From: Piscinibacter sp047600445
GTDB taxonomy: Bacteria; Pseudomonadota; Gammaproteobacteria; Burkholderiales; Burkholderiaceae_C
Assembly: GCF_047600445.1 (NCBI RefSeq)
Contig: NZ_JASGKT010000002.1
Location: 2,976,001 to 3,040,000, forward strand
Direction of reading: 5' to 3'
DNA length: 64,000 nt
Program-made: the position numbers and the translations under genes
Notes under the pieces: model-generated
What the model saw: only the letters and a program-made list of their open reading frames with translations
Database searches by the model: none
What the model was told of the DNA's origin: nothing
In this document: positions 45,173 through 52,864 of the stretch, piece after piece
How the letters are laid out: every line of letters starts with the position of its first letter
Numbering within the stretch: position 1 is the stretch's first letter

Positions 45173-45220
45173 GAAAGAGCAGGCAAAGTTCGTCCCTGCC
45201 GGCCGCGCGGGCGCGCCGGC

Positions 45221-45230
45221 TGCATGCAAT
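45221..45230. promoter_or_regulatory. Candidate GntR operator half, TGCATGCAAT
   Basis: The ten-mer is the reverse complement of the one at 46074-46083 and lies within the full palindrome at 45989-46002. It sits between the GntR gene and the SDR operon, 49 bases before the SDR start. Confidence 0.5.
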
Positions 45231-45255
45231 CGGAAAGAAATCGGCGGCGGCGCTG

Positions 45256-45996
45256 TCAGTCGGGCTCGCCCACCACGCGGGTAACGGCCGCCGGCCCGAG
45301 CCGGGCAGCCTCCAGGATCTCGGACCAATGCCGGCGCAGCACCTGCCCGGCCTCGTAGACGTGTTCGCGCATCAGCATCTCGGCGCGCGTGCCCTGGCGC
45401 TGCTTGATCGCATCGAGCACGCGCACGTGCGCGTCGTGCGAACGCCGTACGATGTCGTGCGAACGCCAGAACACCACACGGTTGGACGCCAGCGGCAGAT
45501 CATGGGTCTTGCGCACGAACTCGGCGAGCTGGCGGTTGCCGCAGCCGCGCACGATCAGGGAGTGGAAGTCGACGTTCATCGCCTGGTAGCGCTGGTGGTC
45601 GCCGCTGCGCAGCTCGCCGGGCTCGAGCACGGCTTCGCCGATGGCGACGCAGCGCTCCATCGCATCGATGTCGCGGCCGTTCGCGCCGCGCTCGGCGACG
45701 AGCCGGCAGGCCATGCCCTCCAGCGTGGCGCGCAGCTCGTAGGCCTCGAGCACCTCGTCGAGACTGAACTCGCGCACCCAGTAGCCACGATTCGCCGCGT
45801 AGCGCACCAGGCCCTGCTCGTTGAGCGCCTTCAGCGCCGCCACCACGGGCGTGCGCGACACCTGCATCTCCTCGGCCAGGGCCGTTTCCGTGAGCCGCTG
45901 TCCGGGCCGCAGCGCGCCGCTGAGAATCATCCCGCGCAGGCTGGCCGCGGTGGAATCAGCCAGCGTCGGGGTATCGTTGTTGGCGTCTGATTGCAT
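45256..45996 (-). CDS. GntR family regulator, FadR/FCD subgroup
   Basis: 246 residues. The N-terminal winged helix is clear (LRPGQRLTETALAEEMQVSRTPVVAALKALNEQGLV), followed by an all-helical FCD effector domain with the metal-ligand pattern (DFHSLIVRGCGNRQL, RSHDAHVRVLDAI). Such regulators respond to organic acids. The ATG at 45996 is chosen; it lies inside a 14-base palindrome, which would make binding directly block initiation. A longer in-frame start at 46020 is possible. Confidence 0.9.
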   Translation of the reverse strand: MQSDANNDTPTLADSTAASLRGMILSGALRPGQRLTETALAEEMQVSRTPVVAALKALNEQGLVRYAANRGYWVREFSLDEVLEAYELRATLEGMACRLVAERGANGRDIDAMERCVAIGEAVLEPGELRSGDHQRYQAMNVDFHSLIVRGCGNRQLAEFVRKTHDLPLASNRVVFWRSHDIVRRSHDAHVRVLDAIKQRQGTRAEMLMREHVYEAGQVLRRHWSEILEAARLGPAAVTRVVGEPD

Positions 45997-46002
45997 GCAA
46001 TC
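45989..46002. promoter_or_regulatory. Candidate GntR operator, palindrome overlapping the GntR start codon
   Basis: GATTGCATGCAATC is a perfect 14-base palindrome and its centre is the CAT complement of the start codon. Partial copies occur at 45221-45230 and 46074-46083. Autoregulation is the obvious reading. Confidence 0.6.
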
Positions 46003-46048
46003 CCTCTTGAGTGAACGCAATCTAGCGCCGACGCCCTCAATAAATAAC

Positions 46049-46060
46049 CGGGTTAACCCG
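46049..46060. promoter_or_regulatory. Palindrome CGGGTTAACCCG in the GntR/methyltransferase divergent region
   Basis: Perfect 12-base palindrome between two copies of the TTGCATGCA element, 53 bases upstream of the GntR start. A regulator site is possible; no other copy was noticed in the window. Confidence 0.3.
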
Positions 46061-46073
46061 ATGAAATCGCTCT

Positions 46074-46083
46074 ATTGCATGCA
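46074..46083. promoter_or_regulatory. Candidate GntR operator half, ATTGCATGCA
   Basis: Ten of the 14 bases of the palindrome at the GntR start codon, 78 bases upstream of that start and about 100 bases before the methyltransferase gene. Confidence 0.45.
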
Positions 46084-46123
46084 GGATGGACCTTGCTCTG
46101 GAGCAGCGAGCTTTCGTGGCGCA

Positions 46124-46145
46124 TATATCATTTGTTGATGATATA
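46124..46145. promoter_or_regulatory. Inverted repeat before the methyltransferase gene
   Basis: Perfect eight-base arms TATATCAT and ATGATATA around TTGTTG, ending 39 bases before the ATG. AT-rich and placed at the promoter or leader, so either an operator or a leader hairpin. Confidence 0.4.
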
Positions 46146-46184
46146 GGGGTATCCCAGGCGAGCGATGCTTGAAACGGAGACGCC

Positions 46185-46895
46185 ATGAACACCACCCACG
46201 CCATGACAACGCCGGTGATCACCAACGAACTCGCGCTGCTGGAAACGCTCGTGCCGCTGGCCGGCGCGCGGCTCATCGAGGCGGGCTGCGGCGCCGCGCA
46301 CCTGGCGCGCGAGCTGGTCGGCCGCCACGAGGGCGCCGAGGTGGTGGGCATCGAGGTCGATGACCGGCAACTGGCCAAGAACCGGGCGAACCCCGTCGAT
46401 CGGCTGCGGTTCGAGCGAGCCGGCGCCGAATCCATCCCCTTCGCCGACGCGTCGTTCGACGGTGCACTGATGTTGAAGTCGCTGCACCACGTGCCGATGC
46501 CGCTGATGGACCAGGCACTGTCCGAACTCGCCCGCGTGCTGCGCCCGGGCGGCTGGCTGTACGTGTCCGAGCCGGTCTATGCCGGCGAACTGAACGAGTT
46601 GATCCGCCTGTTCAACGACGAAGGCGTGGTGCGCGCGGCGGCGCAGGCGGCGCTCGACCGCGCCATCGCCTCCGGGCTGTGGGCCGCCGCGGCCGAGCAT
46701 CGCTTCGAGACGCCCGTCGGCTTCGCCAGCTTCGAGGAGTTCGAGCAGCGCATGATGCGCCCGACCTTCGCCGACCACGGCATCGACGCGGCCATGCTGG
46801 AGCGCGTCCGGGCCCGCTACCTGCCTCACCAGGGGCCGGACGGTGCGCGCTTCAGCCGACCGATGCACGTGCGGCTGTTGCGCAGGACTCGTTGA
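46185..46895 (+). CDS. Class I SAM-dependent methyltransferase
   Basis: 236 residues. SAM-binding motif I is LIEAGCGAAHLARELVG, the acidic post-I is VVGIEVD, and the later AESIPFADASFDGALMLKSLHHV and LARVLRPGGWLYVSEPVY segments match the Methyltransf_11/25 group. Substrate unknown. It stands alone on the plus strand, with a possible second start five codons in, and converges on the DUF2783 gene. Confidence 0.87.
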   Translation: MNTTHAMTTPVITNELALLETLVPLAGARLIEAGCGAAHLARELVGRHEGAEVVGIEVDDRQLAKNRANPVDRLRFERAGAESIPFADASFDGALMLKSLHHVPMPLMDQALSELARVLRPGGWLYVSEPVYAGELNELIRLFNDEGVVRAAAQAALDRAIASGLWAAAAEHRFETPVGFASFEEFEQRMMRPTFADHGIDAAMLERVRARYLPHQGPDGARFSRPMHVRLLRRTR

Positions 46896-46916
46896 GTTGG
46901 ACAGCCTGGCAGTTGT

Positions 46917-47117
46917 TCAGAGATCACGCAGCGCAATCTCGACGTGACGGCGAAACCGTGCCGCGTCACCGAGCGCGTTGGCGTTCAGCAGCGCCAGCTT
47001 GACCAGGAAGATCGAGGCCCTGGCTTCGCCTGCCTGGTCGATGGCTTCGGCCAACGTGTCGTAGACGTCTTCGAGCGCAGGAACATCGAGTTCGCTGGGT
47101 GCGTTTGCAAGGGCCAT
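46917..47117 (-). CDS. DUF2783 domain small protein
   Basis: 66 residues, mostly helical and acidic: LEDVYDTLAEAIDQAGEARASIFLVKLALLNANALGD. DUF2783 proteins are encoded beside FAD-dependent aromatic hydroxylases, as here (11 bases after one), suggesting an accessory role to that enzyme. No activity is known. Confidence 0.75.
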   Translation of the reverse strand: MALANAPSELDVPALEDVYDTLAEAIDQAGEARASIFLVKLALLNANALGDAARFRRHVEIALRDL

Positions 47118-47128
47118 GAGGCTTCCTT

Positions 47129-48820
47129 TCAGGCCGACAGGAGCGTATCCAGCGCCGCGCGCAAGCGCGCGGCGTCCAGCACTTGCCAGCGGGCACAGAC
47201 ATGCTGGTCCGGGCGCAGCAGATAGGCAGCACCCGAGCGCTCGACGCCGTAGCGTTGTCGTACCCGCCCCTGCGGATCGGCGAGCGTGCGGTCGGCGCCC
47301 TCGACGACGCCGGGTGCACCGATGGCAGTGACATGGATCGGCACGCCCCGGCTGCGGAAGTCATTCACCACCGTGGCAAGTTCCGGGGACACTGCGCCTG
47401 CCTCGGTGAACAGGAGCAGGTCGAGCGCGCCACCGAGGTGGTCGAGCAGGTAGTCGTCGGGTCCGAGGCGAACGTTGCGTGGCGGCGCGCCGTCGGCCGG
47501 CCCGTCGCGGAACAAGGTGTTGTCGTCGCCCGCCGAATTCAGCCGCGATGAAGCGTACTCGTGCGGCCTGGAGGTGCGCCAGTGGTAGAGCGGCCGCACG
47601 AACGTTTCGGTCAGCGAGAGCGACAGCACCGCATCGCGAAGCAACTGGAAGCCCGGCGACGGCGGCGTCATGAAGCGAGTGCTCTTGCCCGCCTCGGCGA
47701 TGATCTCGCGCGCCGCGCCGACACGTTCGCGGCTGTAGTTGGCCAGCAGCGACTCGCCGGCCAGCCCGCGAACGACGAAAGCGAGGTGCCAGGCCAGCGA
47801 TTGCGCGTCCTGGAAGCCGGTGTTGGCGCCGCGGACGCCGAAGATCGGCAGCAGGTGGGCGGAGTCGCCGGCGAACAGCACGCGGCCGTGGACGTAGTCG
47901 GGCAGCGTGAGGGCACGCGCCGAGTAGACCGAGCTCCAATCCATCTCCCACGGCACGCCCGCGTGGCCGATCATGGCCAGTTGCGCATCGATGCGCTTCT
48001 CGAGCGACTCGGGCCGCAGGGCCTCTTCGGGCGTCTCGCCTTCGGGTAGCTGGTAGTCGATGCGCCAGATGCCCAGCGGCTCGCGGTGCATCAACACGGT
48101 ATTGCCGGGGTTCCAGGCCGGGTCGAAATAGGCGCGCCGTTCGGTCGGCAGCGGCAGGTCGACCTTGATGTCCGCGATGACGAAGTAGCCTTCGTAGGAA
48201 TTGCCCTCCAGCGGCAGGCCGAGTGCCGCGCGGATCGGCGAGCGTCCACCGTCGGCCGCGACCAGCCAGCGTGCCTCGATCAAGTAGGCGCCGCCGGGCG
48301 TGTCGATCTCGGCGAAGACGCGGCCGTCTTCCTGGCGCACGCCGTTGCAGCGATTGCCCCAGCGCAGATCGATCAGCGGATTCGCCGTACAGGCGTCGAA
48401 CAGATACTCTTCCAGGAACTGCTGCTGCAGGTTGATCATCGGGAAGAAGCGATCGTCCGGATCGTGCGGCGCCTCCATGCGGAAGACGTGTTGGCCTCGG
48501 TAGTAGCTGTTGCCGAAGCGCCAGGGCAATCCGGCCGCGGTGACGCGGTGCGCCACGCCGACCTGCTGCAGGATCTCCATCGAGCGCCGCGTGAAGACGA
48601 TCGCGCGGCTGCCCTGCGACACCTGCAGCTCGGTGTTGAGCAGCACCGAGCGCACGCCCAGGCGAGCCAGCTCCAGGGCCGTCACCAGGCCGGCAGGGCC
48701 GGCGCCGACGATCACGACGTCGTGCTGCTGTACCGCCTGCCCCGCAGCGGGCACCCAGGGAGCGTGCACCTCGTACGGGTAATAGATGGACGCACGCGGC
48801 TCGGTCGATGGTGTGTGCAT
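47129..48820 (-). CDS. FAD-dependent aromatic-ring monooxygenase (PheA/TfdB/MhpA family)
   Basis: 563 residues. FAD motifs are complete: VVIVGAGPAGLVTALELARLG, WLVAADGGRSPIRAALGL (DG) and VLFAGDSAHLLPIFGVRGANTGFQDA (GD). A thioredoxin-like C-terminal domain ends with LLRPDQHVCARW. The family hydroxylates phenolic acids with NAD(P)H and O2. The operon order is ABC receptor, Rieske oxygenase, this gene, DUF2783. Confidence 0.9.
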   Translation of the reverse strand: MHTPSTEPRASIYYPYEVHAPWVPAAGQAVQQHDVVIVGAGPAGLVTALELARLGVRSVLLNTELQVSQGSRAIVFTRRSMEILQQVGVAHRVTAAGLPWRFGNSYYRGQHVFRMEAPHDPDDRFFPMINLQQQFLEEYLFDACTANPLIDLRWGNRCNGVRQEDGRVFAEIDTPGGAYLIEARWLVAADGGRSPIRAALGLPLEGNSYEGYFVIADIKVDLPLPTERRAYFDPAWNPGNTVLMHREPLGIWRIDYQLPEGETPEEALRPESLEKRIDAQLAMIGHAGVPWEMDWSSVYSARALTLPDYVHGRVLFAGDSAHLLPIFGVRGANTGFQDAQSLAWHLAFVVRGLAGESLLANYSRERVGAAREIIAEAGKSTRFMTPPSPGFQLLRDAVLSLSLTETFVRPLYHWRTSRPHEYASSRLNSAGDDNTLFRDGPADGAPPRNVRLGPDDYLLDHLGGALDLLLFTEAGAVSPELATVVNDFRSRGVPIHVTAIGAPGVVEGADRTLADPQGRVRQRYGVERSGAAYLLRPDQHVCARWQVLDAARLRAALDTLLSA

Positions 48821-48847
48821 GAGCGATGTCTTGTCCAGCGTGCGTGG

Positions 48848-49936
48848 CTACGGCCGTGCATCGCGCCGCGCATGGCGCTCGCGCTGCGCCGCCAGCCGCT
48901 GGTCGATCAGCGCGCGGAACTGCACCAGCGCAAGATCCAGCCCGCAGGGCATGGGCACGAAGTCCGCGTCCTCGCGCAGGCAGCGCGCCTGCGCGGTGAT
49001 GATCGCCCGGTCTTCCTCGAATGCGGCGACGACGCTCCGGTAGAGGCGCTCGCTGACCTCCGGCTTGTCGCGGTCGAAATTGCGCGGCTGGCAGAAAAAG
49101 TAGTGGCACGAGTCGGCCGTCTCCGGCGTGACGGCCTGGCAGTGGCGGAACTCGATCGCCGCGCGCCGGTCGCCGCGTTCGGCGCCGCTGCCCGCCGGCG
49201 CGAAGCCGGAATCCATGATCAGCAGGCCAGGCAGCAGGAAGTTGTAGTTGTTCCATCGGTCCACGTTGCCGCTCATGCCCTTGGCCTCGAGCAGCGCCGC
49301 GACGAACGGCGGCGGCGGCCTGTCCATGAACCACCGCGTGATGCGCAGGCCGTTGTCGAGGCGATCGACCTTGGAGCGCAGTTGCGCGTACTCCTCGGAG
49401 CCGCCAAGCGTGTTCGGATGAACGTACGAGAGGTGCGAGAAATCGAGCAGGTTGTCGTGCACCAACTGGCAGTTCACCTCGTAGTGCATGTACCCCGGCG
49501 GCGTGCAGGCCCACTCGGGATCGGTCAGCCAGTGCGTGTCGGGAATCAGCGCCGGTTCCGCCTCGGCGGCGTCACCGATCCACAACCACACCCAGCGATG
49601 CTGCTCGACCACCGCATAGGTGCGCACCTGCGCCTTGGGCGGAACGCGGTCGTGCCCGGGGATCTCCACGCAGCGCCCGCTGCCGTCGTACAGGAAGCCG
49701 TGGTACATGCAGCGCACCGTGTCACCCTCGTGGCGCCCGCAGGACAAAGGCGCGCCGCGGTGGCAGCAGCGATCGTCCATCGCGAACAGCCTTCCGGCGC
49801 GATCGCGCCAGAAGAGGACCCGGCGGCCGCAGATCGTGCGGGACAGAAGCTGCCCCGGTTCGATCTCATGCGTCCAGGCCGCGACATACCAGCAGTCGTC
49901 CATGTACATGGGCTGTGCCTCCGGGTTCGTCGCCAT
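48848..49936 (-). CDS. VanA-like Rieske oxygenase (aromatic O-demethylase/hydroxylase type)
   Basis: 362 residues. The Rieske ligands are in DRCCHRGAPLSC (C-x-H) and RCMYHGF (C-x2-H), and the mononuclear iron site in VHDNLLDFSHLSYVHP (D-x2-H-x4-H). Overall organisation is like vanillate O-demethylase oxygenase. No VanB-like reductase lies in the window, so an outside reductase must serve it. Start ATG at 49936 is chosen over 49966 because the latter would run into the receptor gene and adds an Arg-rich tail. Confidence 0.88.
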   Translation of the reverse strand: MATNPEAQPMYMDDCWYVAAWTHEIEPGQLLSRTICGRRVLFWRDRAGRLFAMDDRCCHRGAPLSCGRHEGDTVRCMYHGFLYDGSGRCVEIPGHDRVPPKAQVRTYAVVEQHRWVWLWIGDAAEAEPALIPDTHWLTDPEWACTPPGYMHYEVNCQLVHDNLLDFSHLSYVHPNTLGGSEEYAQLRSKVDRLDNGLRITRWFMDRPPPPFVAALLEAKGMSGNVDRWNNYNFLLPGLLIMDSGFAPAGSGAERGDRRAAIEFRHCQAVTPETADSCHYFFCQPRNFDRDKPEVSERLYRSVVAAFEEDRAIITAQARCLREDADFVPMPCGLDLALVQFRALIDQRLAAQRERHARRDARP

Positions 49937-49944
49937 GGGGTCTC

Positions 49945-51096
49945 TCAGCGGTCGGCGTACTTCCACTTGCCGTCGTCGATGCGCACCATCACCTGGCTGC
50001 GCTCGTCGGCGCCGTTGTGGTCCGTGGCGGACATCGAATACACGCCCTGGGTCAACACGAGGTTGCCGGTGTTCTCCAACGCGGCGCGCAGCGCCTCGCG
50101 AAACTCGTTCGTGCCCGGCTGCGCCTTGCGCAACGCCTCGGGCACCGCAGCCTGCAGCAGCAGCATCGCATCCCAGGCCATGCCACCGAACAGCGAACGG
50201 CTACCCGCGCCGTGCTTGGCCTCGTAGCTGTTGACGAAGGCCAGCGCCTTGCCGCGCACCGGGTGCGACTCGGGCAACTGCTCGGCCACCAGCAGGGGCG
50301 AGACAGGCATCAGGGATCCGTTGACGCTCGCGCCGCCGACGCGCAGGAAGTCGTTGTTCGCCACCGCCTGCGTCTGGTAGATCGTGCCGCCGAAGCCGCG
50401 GTTGCGCAGTTCGATGTGCGGCATCGCGGCGGGCGTGCCGGCGGCGGCGATGAGAACCGCATCGGGCTTGGCGCCGAGCAGTTTCAGCGCCTGCGACACA
50501 AAACTCTGGTCCGTGGCGCCATAGCGCTCGACACCGACGATCTGCACGCCCGCCGCCGGCGCCATGCGCTGGGCAACGTCGAGAAAGGTCTGGCCGTAGG
50601 CGTTGCTCATCGCGACGATGCCCAGCCTGGTCTGCTGGTCGCGCTTCATGCGGTCGAAGATCATCTTGAGCGGGATGTGTTCTTCGGGCGGCATCTTGAA
50701 GGCCCACTTCTTCGGCCCTTCGAGCGGACTGACGATGGCGCCGCTGCCGGCCAGGCTGATCATCGGCGTGGAGGTCTCGCCCGCCACCTGCAGTGCCGCG
50801 AGCGAAGTCGGCGTCACCGACGGCCCGACCAGCACGTCGACCTTGCTCTCCGAAGTCAGCTTGCGTGCGGCCAGCGTGGCACCGGTCGGGTCGGAGGCAT
50901 CGTCCAGCACGATCACCTGCACCTTCTGCCCGCCCACTTCGCGCGGCCAGAGTTCGACCGAATTGCGCGCCGGAATGCCCAGCGAAGCAGCCGGCCCGGT
51001 CAGCGAGAGAATGACGCCGATGCGCAGGTCCGCCATCGCCGGTGCCGCCAAGATGCCCAAGGCCAAGCCCAGGACAGCACGCTTGAACAACTTCAT
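49945..51096 (-). CDS. ABC transporter substrate-binding protein (LivK-like)
   Basis: 383 residues with a signal peptide (MKLFKRAVLGLALGI to AMAD) and the type 1 fold start LRIGVILSLTGPAASLG. A lone receptor at the head of the aromatic-hydroxylation operon; the matching permeases and ATPases are not beside it and may be shared with the liv operon at 37770-42493. Divergent from the IclR regulator. Confidence 0.9.
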   Translation of the reverse strand: MKLFKRAVLGLALGILAAPAMADLRIGVILSLTGPAASLGIPARNSVELWPREVGGQKVQVIVLDDASDPTGATLAARKLTSESKVDVLVGPSVTPTSLAALQVAGETSTPMISLAGSGAIVSPLEGPKKWAFKMPPEEHIPLKMIFDRMKRDQQTRLGIVAMSNAYGQTFLDVAQRMAPAAGVQIVGVERYGATDQSFVSQALKLLGAKPDAVLIAAAGTPAAMPHIELRNRGFGGTIYQTQAVANNDFLRVGGASVNGSLMPVSPLLVAEQLPESHPVRGKALAFVNSYEAKHGAGSRSLFGGMAWDAMLLLQAAVPEALRKAQPGTNEFREALRAALENTGNLVLTQGVYSMSATDHNGADERSQVMVRIDDGKWKYADR

Positions 51097-51207
51097 CCTT
51101 GTCTCCAGTTCGTTGAGGGTTTACCCTTTGCCTCTTGATGGCAATTTTCGCACCTATCGAGAAAAATGATTCTAGATACAGAAGAAATCCAGTCAATACC
51201 CCGATAG

Positions 51208-52089
51208 ATGAGAAGAACACCTGAACCCATCATCGCCTCGGTAGCGCCCCGGCGCCGCGCCGCGAAGCCCGCTCACGCGGCGCAAGCCCGCACACCCGGT
51301 CCGTCCGTGATCCAACGGGTGATGGCCATCCTCAACCTGTTCAGCGGCGAGCACACGCTGATCTCCGTCGACGAGATCGCGCCGGCCCTGTCGATGAGCG
51401 CGGCGTCGGCCTATCGGTACGCGAGTGAACTGACCGAGGCGGGGCTGCTGGCGCGCAGCACGGGCCGTTTCCGGCTGGGGCCGAAGATCATCGAGCTGGA
51501 ATACCTGATCCGCTGCTACGACCCGATCATCAGCGTCGCGCAGGATCTGATGACGGGACTGTCGGAGCTGACCGGATCCGATGTCCTTCTGTGCAACTTC
51601 TACGAAAACACGATCGTCAACGTCTCGCACGTTCGAGGCCCGACGCTTCTCGACATCACCTACACCAAGGGCCTACCGATGCCCTTGTTCCGCGGCTCGC
51701 AGGCGCATGTCCTGCTCGCCCATTTGGACCGACGCAAGTTGCGGCGCCTCTTCGACGCCGGCATGGCCGACCCTGCAACGGCAGCCGACGTTCGTGCCAT
51801 CGGCGCAGAGTGGCCGGCGTTCCTCGCCACCCTCAAGCGCATCCGCGAGCAAGGCCACTACATCTCGCGCGGCGAACTCGACACGAGGATCTGCGGCATC
51901 GCGGCGCCGGTTTTCGGCGAGAACGGCGACATCGTCAGCAGCATCGTCGTCGCCAGCGACATGCACTCGCCGCCGCGCATGTCGGAGCACTCCATGGTCC
52001 AGATGCTGACCCACACCGCGCGCGAGCTGAGTCAACGCCTGCAGCAGCCGCGGCCGGCGCCTGCGCGTTCACGATCGGCCTCCGCCTGA
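51208..52089 (+). CDS. IclR family transcriptional regulator
   Basis: 293 residues. A basic tail of about 35 residues precedes the winged helix (VIQRVMAILNLFSGEHTLIS, EIAPALSMSAASAYRYASELTEAGLL), then the effector domain (SELTGSDVLLCNFYENTIVNV, IAAPVFGENGDIVSSIVVASD). Divergent from the receptor/Rieske/FAD-hydroxylase operon and very likely its regulator. The 111-base divergent gap holds a small GGGTTTACCC palindrome at 51117. Confidence 0.9.
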   Translation: MRRTPEPIIASVAPRRRAAKPAHAAQARTPGPSVIQRVMAILNLFSGEHTLISVDEIAPALSMSAASAYRYASELTEAGLLARSTGRFRLGPKIIELEYLIRCYDPIISVAQDLMTGLSELTGSDVLLCNFYENTIVNVSHVRGPTLLDITYTKGLPMPLFRGSQAHVLLAHLDRRKLRRLFDAGMADPATAADVRAIGAEWPAFLATLKRIREQGHYISRGELDTRICGIAAPVFGENGDIVSSIVVASDMHSPPRMSEHSMVQMLTHTARELSQRLQQPRPAPARSRSASA

Positions 52090-52107
52090 CCCGAACAGCA
52101 CCAGCAA

Positions 52108-52641
52108 TCAGCCCAGGAAATCCGGCGTGCCCCCCGCCTCATCCCAATAGGCGGCCAAGCCCATGTCCTCGCACAGCCGGAGAAAGCGCGGATGCTGGCG
52201 CAGTTCGGCGGCAACCGGCAGGAACAGCATCTGCGTGATGCGGCGGTGCTGGTCGGTGATCGAGGGGTCGCTCGCGGTCTTGTGCACGCCCACGCTGACG
52301 CTTCCGCGCCGCAGCAGGTAGCCCTCGGCGACCCGCATCGCGGCATCGGGCTCGCCCAGCCCGGCGAGGTGGATCACCGCCGCGAGGCTCTGGGTGGGGC
52401 CGAGTTCGGCGGCGCGCAGGTTGTGCTCGACCGCCTGCGGCCGCAGCGCCGGATCGACGAGCGCGCCCAGCGTGACTTCGAGCCTGGCCAGCGTCGGCGG
52501 CGGGAGGTCCGGCCGGGCCGATGCTTCGCCGAGCTGCTGCATCGCCTGCCGCGCGCGCCCCGAGAAAGCCAGGCTCCACAGCCGCGCGAACCAGATCGCG
52601 GGGTGCGGCCGGCGCCACCATCTCCGGTTTCGGGCTCGCAA
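52108..52641 (-). pseudogene. C-terminal remnant of a TPR-containing regulator/adenylate-cyclase-type protein
   Basis: About 177 residues that read like the last third of a CadC-like winged-helix/TPR protein: HPAIWFARLWSLAFSGRA, GLGEPDAAMRVAEGYLLRRG and the ending LRQHPRFLRLCEDMGLAAYWDEAGG. No DNA-binding domain or earlier repeats are found upstream, and the frame appears to shift near 52600. A truncated gene is the best reading; a real small gene cannot be excluded. Confidence 0.5.
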
Positions 52642-52814
52642 GCGACGGCTCGATCGGCCGAGGCAACACCCTCGTCAGCGGAGTCGCCGCCGATCCCAGC
52701 GCCGCCAGCAGGTGACGACCGATCGGCTGCCGATGGACAGCCTGCAAGGGCTGGCTTCCGTGGGAGATTGAAGCGCGCGTGCAGCGCAGTTCGGGAAGCT
52801 TCGACTCCGGTGAT

Positions 52815-52834
52815 TTGGTATCGTAGATTACCAA
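52815..52834. promoter_or_regulatory. Inverted repeat TTGGTA-N8-TACCAA before the amine-oxidase gene
   Basis: Perfect six-base arms with an eight-base spacer, 30 bases upstream of the start. Typical size for a repressor operator. Confidence 0.4.
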
Positions 52835-52864
52835 TTCGACGCGGCACGCCGCCGCCGGGCTTCC

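Noticed and set aside
51117..51126. GGGTTTACCC palindrome in the IclR divergent region
   Set aside because: Short and single; kept only as a mention, not enough to call an operator.
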